Part shown: positions 29,928-40,467 of the stretch, piece by piece | Layout: every line of letters begins with the position of its first letter | How positions within the stretch are numbered: the stretch's first letter is position 1 | Origin: Stramonita haemastoma | Taxonomy: Eukaryota > Mollusca > Gastropoda > Neogastropoda > Muricidae | Assembly: GCA_030674155.1 (NCBI GenBank) | Contig: CM060322.1 | Span: 56,970,994 to 57,034,993, forward strand | DNA length: 64,000 nt | Direction of reading: 5' to 3' | Program-made: the position numbers and the translations under genes | Notes under the pieces: model-generated | What the model saw: only the letters and a program-made list of their open reading frames with translations | Database searches by the model: none | Told to the model about the DNA's origin: nothing

Positions 29928-32624
29928 AATGTGTGTTATTCAGCTGCAGCCTTATATCCATTTTTTTTTAGACAAGCAATTAATTTCATGATTTAGTTAT
30001 CGATCTTATCTGTGTAACACATTTAAACCCTGATCCATTCATTTGTACTCAGTGGATGGTTGGCTGAAGGGTAATAATATTTCATGAACTGAAAATACAT
30101 ATATCCATGTGTTCCAGAGCCACTGGCAGAGCATCTGAAATCAGCAGGAATCGAGGCGGTGGCATCCCACCTTCAGATGCCGGCTTCATTGGGAAAGACG
30201 CTCACTCCAGACACAGCAGCAAACTCCCATCAGAGTCCGCAAGAAATTCAGGCTGACGCTACCACTAACATGAAAAGTGAAAACGAAGTCTGCTGGCACT
30301 GTCAGTGTCGTCGGAAATTCGCGCTACCTGCAGAAGACAAGGTGGAGAACTACAGCGTGTGCTACATCGGGGAAGAAGGCAAGGTGCTGACCAATCTCAT
30401 GATGACCATGAACAAGTGCCAGTTTCTCTCCTACAACCCGGAAACCAGAACAGCCCGGCGCGAAACGCTGAACGTGAACCGTGAGCTGATGAAGCGCTAC
30501 TACATGATCGAGCGTGTGAAGGAGGCCAGGATCGTGGGCATTGTGGCGGGCACTCTGGGCGTGGCCAGGACAGCAGAGGTGATCACACACCTGAAGGAGG
30601 TGGTGAAGGGCGCGGGGAAGAAGAGCTACGCCTTTGTGGTGGGGAAGCTGAACGTGCCCAAGCTGGCCAACTTCCTGGAGGTGGAGGTGTTTGTGCTGGT
30701 GGCCTGCCCCCTCCACACGCTGCTCGACTCCAAGGACTTCCTCCGGCCCGTGGTCACGCCCTTTGACCTGGAGCTGGCCTGCAACCAGGCCAGGGAGTGG
30801 ACCGGGGACTACGTCACCGACTTCTCCCAGCTCCTGCCAGGTAAAAAAACTGGATATTTTTATGTTGTTTTTTACTGTCTTTCTTTCTTCTTCTTTTTCT
30901 TCTTTCTTTCTTTCTTTCTTTCTTTTTCTTTCTTTCTTTCTTCTTCTTTTTTCTTTCTTTTCTTTTTTTTTCTTTTTTCTTTTCTTTCTTTTTTCTTTTC
31001 TTTCTTTCTTTCTTTCTTTCTTTCTCTTTCTTTCTTTCTTTCTCTTTATGTCACAGCAGATTTCTCTGCTTGAAATTGGGGCTGCTCTCTCCGGGGAGGG
31101 TGCGTCGCCACGAGTGCAGCGCCTACCCATTTTTTTTCTTTTTCCTGTCTGCAACTGCTTTCGTTTCTCTATCAGAGTGGCTTTTTTTTTTTTTTTTTTT
31201 TTACAGAATTTTGCCAGGGACAACCCTGTTGTTGCCGTGGGTTCTTTTACATTCACTAAATAATGATTTGTAACACACGTGACCTCGGTGTATCATCTCA
31301 TCCGAAAGACTAGCACCCAGACCACCACTCATGGTCTAATGGATATGTACCTATAGCAACACACAGTGCGCAAATCCAGGACAACTCAGTCAAGGGTCCA
31401 GGGCCTAGTGCTAAAATTAGCCCCTTCCTTTGACCAAGACCTAGTGTGGTCAGTTTCTACTGTAATCAGCACCAGCTGGGATGGAATGGACAGCAGCTGA
31501 GAGTAGCTGAAAGTGGGGGAAACTGACAGCTGTGAACAATATATCTTTACCTGGAGTCTGTTCCATATGTGATGGACACTATAGCCTAGTGGTTAAGACT
31601 GTTCAACTTTAGTCCCTTTGGTCCACGGAGTCGTGGGTTTGAATCTTGGCGGCGTGTGGTGTATTAAGGGTGGGGATTTTTGCGATCTTCCAGGTGAAAG
31701 CTGCTAGGAAAGAATGCCTTTGATTTGAGTTCTAAAAATGGAACAAACTGTAATTATCAGAAATTGCATGTTTTGTACTTTTTAATATTGTACAGTCTTC
31801 TTTGTTCAAGTTAGATTTTGTTTGGTTCATTCCTTGGCTAGAGCTTTGAGGTGAAATTTATGCATATGCTACTGTTCTTTCCCCTTCGTTAAGGTAGACA
31901 TAGTCTGACTTCCGGGATTACAATTCGTTGTGTCAATTAAGTCCATGTGACTTTAATGACAATTAATAATTTCTGATTCTGATTGAAGTTGTGATCTGGA
32001 ATGTGGCTGTAGCATTGAAGTAGTAATGAGAGAGTTAAAGTATAGGGGCGGGATAGCTCAGTGGTCAGAGCGCTCACTTTCCCCCAGCCAGGTCAAGCAT
32101 CATCGATCGTGGTTACCAATTAGATAGGTGACCGTTTGCATGCCTTGGCTACAGTACAGTTCCCCCAGTTCACCCAGCTGTAAATGGGTACCTGCCCTAT
32201 TTAGGGTCAGGGAAGGTAAAGCAGCGAGGGAGAGGAGATGGGTGCCTCCCTCAACATGCTGGCCCCTGGAGAAGCTGAGGTCTCTGACACCTCGCTCCCC
32301 TACGACCACACAGGTTATGGGACACCTTTACCTTTTAAAGTAAAGCTAAAAAGTGTGACAGTAGAGCAGAGAATGGTTGTGGTGTGGACAGGAGCAGCAG
32401 ACTATGTGCCAGCTGTCCCCTCAGAGCCAGATGCTGCAGATGTCTCCCTCATCTCCAACAAACTGGTCAGTCTGGGTCAGAGGTCAGAGGTGGATGGGGA
32501 GGGCGAGGCGTCTGCGGTAGTTCTACGTTCGGATGCCATGGCCTTGACCTCTGTCGGTGCAGAAACTGCTGGTGGGTAGTTTTGATTTTTTGGGTGAAAT
32601 GTTGATCATGTTTGGTTGTAATGT

Positions 32625-32658
<34 letters not shown>

Positions 32659-35395
32659 CGTACTTTACTATCTCAGAACCAGAGAAATTCATGTGGGTTA
32701 CTTGCCAAATTTATTATACAGTGTAAACAGGAAAAAACATGTATCACAGGCAATAATACAATAAAGTCTGTGATATATCAGTTAGACCTAAGCCTTTTCC
32801 TTGATGCTTTATATATTGAAAGAAAAAGAACATTCAAATATTTACAACATTTTAGCTAGACATTGTTATATTTCGCAAGTACTAAGTTAGCACACACATA
32901 CAAACGTATACAATACACACACCAGCTTACACACAGCCCACACATATAGACAAATAGTATGTGCACATGGATGAATATACACATAGGCACATACTCTTTT
33001 ATTCAAATACAACCCCCCCCCCCCCCCCCAAAGAAATGGCTGTAACATGTATGATAAGATCAGCATCAGTTAATTCTGAGACATCATACACTGACTGTTC
33101 TGTTTAAAACATTACTCTGTAAAAAAAACAACAACTTTTCTTGCTCAACTCTACAACCACCCCCACCCCTTCCCACCTGCCCTTTTTATTGTGTGCAATG
33201 TGAATTTGCTGTTGTTATGTGCATGTTAAATAGCAGAATGAAGGTGGGAATAAAAGTTTTTATTTTGCAAAATTTTAAATTTGGTTACTTCCCAGTTTTT
33301 TTGAGAAGGAAAGAGCCTAAAGAATTTAACAAGCATATATCTACTTTCCATTACTTTTGAGAAGGAAAGTATTTAACTAGCATACATATATGTGTACTTT
33401 TATGATTTCTTTCTCTCTGTCTCTCACATGGCTTTCAAACTTGAAACCATTCAGTTTTTATTTGCGCACTAGGCACAGTATTTGTCGCATCTTGTTACAG
33501 TGTTGTTCGGTTTATTTTTGTTTTTGACATTCAGACTTTTATACCAGCACAGGAAAGAAAAGACAGTGAGTGACAGGCTCAGTGAAGCATTGACAGAAAA
33601 CGTGTCAAACTTGTTAATTACCTGAAGACTTCAGAGTTGCTGAGAAGAAAAAAGGATGAGAATGGCATTTTCTATTTATAAAACCTGTATTGGCAGTAAA
33701 GCTAAGTTTGTCATCAATAACTGTACCTAAGTATTGATATTCATGCACACACTCTAGCTTTTCACCATCCGTATAAAGACACAGTACAGGCTCAAGGTTT
33801 TTGCAAAAATCAATCCACATTTTCTTTGAGTGTTTTTGACATTTAGGTCCAGACAGTGTCTTTTGCATGTGAAGGAAAACTTGACTTGTTTAGAATATAT
33901 ATACATACATATGAGATGTGAGTTAGATGGAACTTCAAAAGAGTAGAATCATCAGAAAATGTATCATTCAAGATACGTAATATCTTTTAATTTTGAGACG
34001 TAATTTTCTAAAGCAACATACTTGTGTTAAATGGGAAATGTCATGAATATGATTATTCCTGTTTCACTGTGACAGGAGATCTTTGGAAAGACAGTAAGTA
34101 CCACCAAATTAACTTAATCAATCAGTGTAGCTAATTCAGACTGAGTTACCTGCCTTCACAACCACTAGCAGAACTGTGTCCTTTATTTCAGAGAAGGGCG
34201 GAGGGGGGGGGGGGGGGGGGACAGGTTAGTGGTTAGAGCATTGTGCTTGTGATTTGATGCCGTGATGGCCTGGGATCCAGCCACCATTTATTTATTCTTA
34301 TTTTTCAGATAATGGAAGAAACACTTATGTGCTTTTTTACATCCAGTCTCCGTGTGTATACATTTTTGTCAGTTTTGTCATCTGTTCCTACCGGCACATC
34401 CATTCCAATGGGCCTACTTTTCCGAATAGTGGAATGGTTTTTAATGTGTGCGCAAGATGTTTATCATGCATTCGCACACAGGACCTCAGTTTATAGTCTC
34501 ATTTGAAGGACTTTTGGGGGGAAGTGGAGTCGGCACTGATCTCAACTTGAGAGGAAAAACCCTCTTGAACAAGATTCAAAACCAGGTCAGCAGATCACAA
34601 GCGCATCACTCTGACCAGTAGGCTATCCTGTCCCCGGTCCATTAGTGATCAAGCTTTTGGCCTGGGTATGTACATTATGCTATACATACATGTATAACAT
34701 GAAGTGCAGGCATTAAAGTTATGCGACCTTGTTCATATTTCCAAACATCTCTGAAGTCTGAATGTGGCTACCTTCATGGTGGGCAAAAACAGTTGCAAAC
34801 GCAAAATCTCATCTTTGGTGAACCTCGGAGTTTGAGCCATGGAATGAAACAAGAGATTTCCAGTCTTGCTTGATCATTTATGTTGCTGGTCAAGTTTTAA
34901 AAGTTGAGAATGCCTGTGCATATAATTATTTAGTATCATATAGCTTTTGGGGACGGGATAGCTCAGTGGTCAGAACACTTGCTTTCCCAAAGCTAAGGTA
35001 AAGCAGCATGAAGCGTGGTTACCAATTGGATGGGTGACGGTTTGTGTGCCTTGGCTTCAGTACAGTCCCCCAGTTCACCCAGCTGTAAATGGGCACCTGC
35101 CCCTTTTAGGGTCAGGGAAGGTAAAGCAGCGAGGGAGAGGAGATGGGCGCCGCCCTCAATATGCTGGCCCCTAGAGATACTGAGGTCTCTGATGCCTCGC
35201 TGCCCTACGAACACATAGGTTATGGGCCACCTTTACCTTTTATATAACTTTTGTCAAACTGTGATCTCAACAGGGGAGTTCTTGTCGTCCCGGTCGTGGC
35301 AAGGTTTGGATCGACAGCTGGGCCAGACACCAGTGGAGAAAGCCAAGGAGGGACGGTCCGGCATTGCCATGGGATACCAGAATGAACCGCAGTGA
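25840..35395 (+). CDS. DPH2: Diphthamide biosynthesis protein 2 (DPH2), six exons
   Basis: Exons are 25840-25992, 27280-27398, 29128-29348, 30118-30840, 32392-32571 and 35274-35395, 505 codons in consistent phase (human DPH2 has 489). DPH2 pairs with DPH1 as an iron-sulfur, SAM-using enzyme that transfers the 3-amino-3-carboxypropyl group to a histidine of eEF2, the first step of diphthamide synthesis in the cytosol. Cluster-type cysteines are visible at Cys92/Cys93 (GDTSYGSCCVDE), Cys114 (HYGPTCLS) and Cys361 (FVLVACPL), as in the family. [18 protein letters not shown] and the C-terminal [20 protein letters not shown] are also diagnostic. Residues about 181-222 form a variable linker. The start is the first ATG, with A at -3 (AAGATGA). 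A 45-bp tandem duplication covers the last codons and stop. Confidence 0.96.
26566..26709 (+). repeat. SINE-A 3' end with (AAAT)n tail
   Basis: It has gacaagatttacaaaactgc, ggggcctggatgt and ttattccattatccttgatg, then (AAAT)n. Confidence 0.7.
26843..27065 (+). repeat. SINE-A, 5'-truncated
   Basis: It has aaaagtccttcagatgagac, cagaacatcttgtgcacaca and tgtgctcgtgggaacggatg, ending with ccattatcctcaaaataaa. Confidence 0.75.
27280..27398 (+). CDS. DPH2: DPH2 exon 2
   Basis: 119 nt, acceptor ctttacag, donor gtgtgt. It encodes [20 protein letters not shown] and [17 protein letters not shown] and GDT.YGSCC are DPH1/DPH2 signatures. Confidence 0.95.
28505..28617. repeat. (TA)n then (ACAT)n microsatellite
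   Basis: (TA)n at 28505-28557 grades into ACAT repeats. A truncated inverted SINE-A tail follows at 28609-28723. Confidence 0.9.
28801..29085 (+). repeat. SINE-C, sense, just upstream of DPH2 exon 3
   Basis: It has ggacgggtcagagcactta as head, gtggttaccaagtggataga, gaaggtaaagcagcgaggga and an end in ccattaccttttttttt. It ends 43 nt before the exon. Confidence 0.8.
29128..29348 (+). CDS. DPH2: DPH2 exon 3
   Basis: 221 nt, acceptor gtgctcag, donor gtaaga. It encodes [20 protein letters not shown], then [17 protein letters not shown], carrying three of the conserved cysteines. A SINE-C copy ends 43 nt upstream of the acceptor. Confidence 0.95.
29515..29928. repeat. Imperfect (GAT)n region and (CAA)14
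   Basis: GAT/GAC-rich imperfect repeats are followed by a pure CAA run at 29886-29928, in the DPH2 intron before exon 4. Confidence 0.85.
30118..30840 (+). CDS. DPH2: DPH2 exon 4
   Basis: 723 nt, acceptor gttccag, donor gtaaaa. It carries the variable linker, then [60 protein letters not shown] and [15 protein letters not shown]. The open frame runs on into a homopyrimidine tract, but protein similarity stops at LLPG, exactly at the donor. Confidence 0.96.
30879..31047. repeat. 169-nt pure homopyrimidine tract
   Basis: Only C and T on the plus strand (CTTT, TTC and T runs), starting 39 nt after the DPH2 exon 4 donor. Confidence 0.95.
31048..31345 (+). repeat. Repeat I
   Basis: It has cacagcagatttctctgc, gagtgcagcgcctacccatt, gggacaaccctgttgttgcc and gactagcacccagaccacca, nearly colinear with 57140-57430; a partial copy is at 27434-27600. 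Confidence 0.8.
31398..31536 (+). repeat. Repeat H, intact
   Basis: It has gcctagtgctaaaattagcc, taatcagcaccagctggga and ggggaaactgacagctgtg. It serves as the uninterrupted reference for the split copy at 20770. Confidence 0.75.
31571..31700 (+). repeat. Repeat G, tRNA-like head
   Basis: It has ctatagcctagtggttaaga (box A) and gtcgtgggtttgaatcttgg (box B), then ggtggggatttttgcgatct. Confidence 0.7.
32046..32338 (+). repeat. SINE-C, sense, just upstream of DPH2 exon 5
   Basis: The head is gggatagctcagtggtcaga, the end gggacacctttaccttt. Short ttaaagta matches flank it, a possible target-site duplication. It ends 54 nt before exon 5. Confidence 0.85.
32392..32571 (+). CDS. DPH2: DPH2 exon 5
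   Basis: 180 nt, acceptor gtggacag, donor gtgggt. It encodes [20 protein letters not shown], then [20 protein letters not shown]. This is the weakly conserved acidic region between the catalytic core and the C-terminal motif. DVSLIS matches DVSLIT of human. The polypyrimidine tract is weak. Confidence 0.85.
34288..34636 (-). repeat. SINE-A, full-length, inverted
   Basis: The tail is at the left, the core holds tcatctgttcctaccggcac, and the tRNA-like head ends taggctatcctgtcccc. A lone forward head (34217-34287) abuts it. Confidence 0.78.
34948..35242 (+). repeat. SINE-C, sense, just upstream of DPH2 exon 6
   Basis: The head is gggatagctcagtggtcaga and the end ccacctttacctttt. Imperfect tatagctttt/tataactttt flanks suggest a target-site duplication. 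It ends 32 nt before the exon. Confidence 0.87.
35274..35395 (+). CDS. DPH2: DPH2 terminal coding exon
   Basis: The acceptor is ctcaacag. It encodes [20 protein letters not shown], then [19 protein letters not shown] and TGA at 35393-35395. It matches [19 protein letters not shown]...GIAIAYEDE of human DPH2. Confidence 0.95.
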
Positions 35396-35450
35396 TTGTG
35401 ACTGAGCATCGCCATGGGATACCAGAATGAACCGCAGTGATTGTGACCAA
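35361..35450 (+). repeat. 45-bp tandem duplication over the DPH2 stop codon
   Basis: Bases 35361-35405 and 35406-35450 are near-identical, differing at the start and at one T/C. The unit contains the last coding codons ([10 protein letters not shown]) and the TGA stop, so the second copy repeats a stop-bearing C-terminus inside the 3' UTR. Confidence 0.9.
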
Positions 35451-35600
35451 CACCTTGAATGTGTGCCACTGGAACTGTTGACACTTGCTTGAAAGAGGGG
35501 AGAAGCAGAAATCAACTTTGTGCTTTTAAGAAAGGAGGCCAAGGGTCACCTTGTGTTTGGTCTCACTTGAATAAAACTGGGTATTTGTTTAACTTAACTT
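35396..35600 (+). other. DPH2: DPH2 3' UTR with AATAAA at 35570-35575
   Basis: A short 3' UTR follows the stop. AATAAA at 35570-35575 is followed by T/G-rich sequence (gggtatttgtttaac...gggtgattgt). The first 55 nt include the second copy of a 45-bp tandem duplication. Confidence 0.65.
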
Positions 35601-35728
35601 GGGTGATTGTACTGTTCCTTGTATGATGGAAGTGTGTGTGTCAAAGTTTTATTTCCAGATGATATGTTGAATAAGCTATGCATTTGCTTTTTTTTTCATC
35701 CTGAAAAAAAAAGTGTTTGACTGTGTGT

Positions 35729-35739
35729 GTGAGAGAAAG

Positions 35740-35782
<43 letters not shown>

Positions 35783-35786
35783 AAAG

Positions 35787-35852
<66 letters not shown>
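35729..35852. repeat. (GAAA)n then (GA)n
   Basis: A homopurine microsatellite downstream of the DPH2 poly(A) signal. More (GA)n and (GT)n arrays lie at 36414-37001. Confidence 0.92.
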
Positions 35853-35854
<2 letters not shown>

Positions 35855-36409
35855 TAAAGGTTTGTGAGAGTGAAGGTTTTAAAAAAATAAAATATAAGGT
35901 TGTGGGACAGTGTAGACGTTTACCTAAAGAAAACTGTGAGGTTCAGGGTTTGATTCCCAGCCTTGCCCTTCCCGGTTTGACAGGAAAATCAAACTGAATG
36001 TCAAGTCTTTCAGAGGAGACTCTAAACCAGTCAGACCTGTGTGCTTACAGACTTGTGCACATCAAAAGAACCCACCACAGTTGAATATCAGAAAGAGCAG
36101 GGTGGTACCTCCTGACTGTCCAGACAGAACTGGCAGGTGCAATGTCCACCTGTTTCCCCAAAGGTGGAATGCAGATTTACCTTTACTAATGGTGGGCAAA
36201 AGCCGATGCAGATGCAAATAGCTCACTATTGATGAACCTCAATTGTAGCTGAGGAAGTCAAGTCAAAAACATTTTAATTATCCATCCCCTTCAAGTGTTT
36301 TTGACTTGACAAGGAACAGAAAAAACAAATATAGCCTTTATTTCCTGCAGTCTGTGCTTATCTTTAGTGTGCAATATTATGGTGTGTTCTGAAATGAGTT
36401 GGGCATGTG

Positions 36410-36440
<31 letters not shown>

Positions 36441-36780
36441 TGTGTGTGTGTGTGAGTGTGTGGTGTGTGTAATTGGGTATCTCTACAGATCTTTGGCTGA
36501 AAGAAGTCGCTTTTTTTTTTTTTGCTATGGAATGTAGCAAGCTGCTATTGATCATGGAAACGGAGAGATCTATGCCAGAGTATCAAAAGGAACTGTCATC
36601 AGTACTCCCAAGAGGAGATCTATACAAAAAATGTGGGTTTTTAAAATTTTATTTGGTAACATATTTTGGGTTGTGATGTGTTATCAGAATATTGAACATT
36701 ATAAATAAATGAATGACAGTGATGATTTGGCTGCATCCGTTTTGTGTGTACAGTGTGCATGTCAGTGTGTGTGTGTGTGA

Positions 36781-36893
<113 letters not shown>

Positions 36894-36941
36894 ATGTGGT
36901 GTGGTGTATAGAGTGTGTATATAGAGTGTGTTGTATATAGA

Positions 36942-36993
<52 letters not shown>

Positions 36994-39900
36994 GAGAGAG
37001 AATTTTTCATGTACACACACACTCACACAAACACTACTAGAATACAAACACCCCAGACAACAGAATAGGGATCTGAAACTAATTTATTAAACAAAAACTG
37101 ATTAAAAATCAACAATGGGAGTCTAACAACCAACAGACCAATCCTCACCAACCGAAATATCACATGAAACGAGATGAATAAATATAATATAATGCCAAAT
37201 GTTTACACGATGAGTACATACATACATGGCAGACACCAACCAACCCACAGGATGCATGTATACATAACATACATACATACACAACAAAATGTCCCACTTT
37301 CTCCAAGTAAGTACACAAGAGTAATCCAACTGATCCATTTATAACCCATTTTGATTAGCATATTTATTTTAAAAAAAAAAAAAAAAGAAATATGTACAAA
37401 TATGTGACAATTGCTGAATATACCTGTCGTTTATTCCCACTTGACAAATCTTTTTCAGTTTTGGAGGGGAAAAAATCCAAACCAAACCTATGAATATTCT
37501 TTTTTTTTCCTCCCCTCTTCCTAGAAACAAAAGTATCCAAACTACAAACATTTGTTGTTTTTGGTTCACCAATGGAAAGATTTTGCGTATACCACCATTT
37601 TTACCCACCATTAAGGTGGCTGCATACCGTCTTCTGAGAAAACATTATTTTGAGAAGCTACAGGCTGTCAAATGAGGTGTTAAGTACAATAAACAAAACA
37701 AACCGCCTTCAACAAGAATATCCTTGCATAATTCTCATCTACATCTTCCACAACAGCAAGAGATCATTCATAGTTTTGCTTCTTCTGTAAAACTCCAGAT
37801 TCACTAGCTAGGTAAGAAGTAGCAGAGGCTGAGAAAAGAAAAAATCTGATGCAAAAAAAAAAAAAAAAAAGATAAAAAAATGGAAGGGGGGTATGGAGCT
37901 TAGTTCAATCACAAGAACTCTGTCCAAAGTTGTTAGAAAAAAAAAAGAAAAAAAGCCTGATATGGATTTTTTTTTCTATGGAAAACTTGGTAGCTTTTCT
38001 AAACTAAGGAAAATATTGAGTAGAAAACATCTTACCATAGGGAGGGGGAGGGGCAGGGGGTGTTGTTAATAATCAAGGAAGCAAAATAAAACTTGTGATA
38101 AACAGGGAAGTCACTGACAGTTTATATATAGCCAGTCTCACCTCCTAAGACCTGATAATGTTTTCTACCCATGTCCTCAACCTACTTGCCATAGTATATC
38201 TATATTTGGAAAAAAAAAAAAAGATTATTCAACAAAAACCGATTCAGCACATCAGGGGAGGAAAAGAGGGATAGATAAAAGACGCCATCAAAATCAGACA
38301 AAAAATACAGCTCCGCGCAAATCGATTTTTTTTTTTTCTACGACTGGCCACTTGACAATGAAAAAAGAACAAAATCTGTTGAACTAAACTTGTTCTAAGC
38401 CAGTCCAAAATATACATATACACAAAAAGGTGGGAGAGATGAGAAAACCCCCCACAAAACAACCAAACCAGAACAAAGGGTGGGAGAGGGCTTTTGACAT
38501 TCTAAAGGCTTTGTGCAAAGTGGAAACTTTGATGGAGAAACACAAGAAAATAATTACGCCCCAGCATTGCTTGGGTGAAGTGAGCCATTTTTATGGCTCC
38601 ATACACAGAACTAATAGGTAATAGGTAAAACCAGTTTTCTGACCAGTGTCCGATTCATTCCTGTAGGTATTTAAAAAAAATAAATAAAAGAAAAATCTCC
38701 AGGAAAATCATTAAACCTGCTAACACCTGAAGCATTTTCATTAAACAGGATACTTTATCACAGCTTATGAGAAGTCTGTACCGATATAGAATACACATAA
38801 TGGTTCTGCTTACTTCTAATGCTTTAAACAAAAACTGGGGTGACATATCTTTAAAAAAAAAAAAAAAAAAAAAAACCCTAAAGAAAGAGAACTTGATCCC
38901 TGCGTACAAAGACGGAATAAGGAAAACAAGTGGGAATCAATGTGTACGTTCTTACCTACAGAATATACACACATAACAGCCACCAGCCTTTCCTCACCCG
39001 GACAAAAGAGAAGTTTCAGAATAAAACAGCCACTCGCCAGCAGACAACGGCCACACAAGGCAGACAGGCAGGCAGCACAAGGAGAGAGAAGAAAGAGCAA
39101 CACTGTTCATGTCTTGTCAAGGGATTTCTAACCAAATGCTGCCTCTATAAACAACAGTCAGCAAGTTTAATTCTCCTCTGATGATGATTGTAACATTATT
39201 GTAACACCTCACGAGTGACACGTTGTAGTTTCTTCCCAATTCACAACAGTTCATAATTTGTCGAGTAATTTACACAATGATTTCCATTTATTCATGGGGG
39301 GGAAAAAACCCATGACATGATTAAAAGAAAAGTCCTATTTAAAAAAAAAAAAGGCCCTAGAATTATCATTAAAATGAAATGCACTACTGATAAAGCGTGT
39401 TAAAAAAACACCTCAATCATCACTGACCAGCGACAATTTACTCTAAAAAAAAAATCAATTAAAAAAAACCCCTCCTCTTCCTCCTCCTCCACAGTCTATT
39501 AAATACAAAGAGCTCAGAAAGGCCAGAACCAGTTGGCCAAGCTGGCCAGCATCAATGTCACACACACACTGACCCCGCATCCAATATCACAACAGGCATC
39601 TGGCCCCTAAAGTGACCTTTGCCCATACAAGTCAACGACAACAGATGTGTCCACAACAGTATCCACACTACAGGGATGACAAGGAGCACTCGTATTTCCC
39701 TCCTCAAAATGCAACAGCTCTCTGAGGCAAAATAAAATTCTGTGTGAAAAATAAAATACACCCCTCAGGCCAACATACAGACAGACATGTATAGATAATC
39801 ACGGGAAGGAAGAAGAAAAGGAATGGCACATGCGAAGAGCAGCCAGTATTTCATACACAAAGACCTGTGGTGACAGCAAGTAAACGATGCAGAACCACTG

Positions 39901-40386
39901 AATACCAAAAGAGATCTCAACAAGTTCAGTTTCCAACTCTTACCCTAGCTAGGTCACAGATGAAATCCACAGGACAGGTAAACCTGTCTGTGAAGCTGTT
40001 GCTGATCTGAATTAGGACAGTTCAAGTTTGACTCGACACTCCATTTGACATGCGTTTTGGACAGCAAGTCCCACCTCGACTGTCATCCAAACTTGATGAA
40101 GATCGTCAAACCGTGCTACCAGTGCATGCGGTAACAATTGATGCATCAGTGGAATTTGCATAATGACAAAAAAGTAGGTAGGAGTTCCATTATATTGGAC
40201 ATTTAGAGAGAAGAAACGCATCTCAAGAGGTGTGGATCCATTTCACTGCAGACAAAAAATCCCAGGGTACAATTCTCAAAACTTGCATCTTTTCAGTTTC
40301 AATAAATTCATCTTTCTGATCAAGGATCTATGTCCTAAAGATCTGACAACCAGTGGCAGGTATCTTCAACCATAATGTGCCAATGA

Positions 40387-40467
40387 GACTAAAGACATCG
40401 AAAATTCACTCATATATAAAAAGAAAAACAACAGAAACTAAAGACATCGAAAATTCACTCATATATA
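40387..40467. repeat. 31-bp direct duplication
   Basis: actaaagacatcgaaaattc followed by actcatatata occurs at 40388 and again at 40437, 49 bp apart. Confidence 0.85.

Noticed and set aside
30324..31256. 310-codon minus-strand frame with Lys/Arg/Glu repeats
   Set aside because: Antisense of DPH2 exon 4 plus the homopurine strand of the CT tract.
30841..31273. Extension of DPH2 exon 4 into a Ser/Phe/Leu-rich tail
   Set aside because: Protein similarity ends at LLPG exactly at a GT donor; the rest is the CTTT tract and repeat I.
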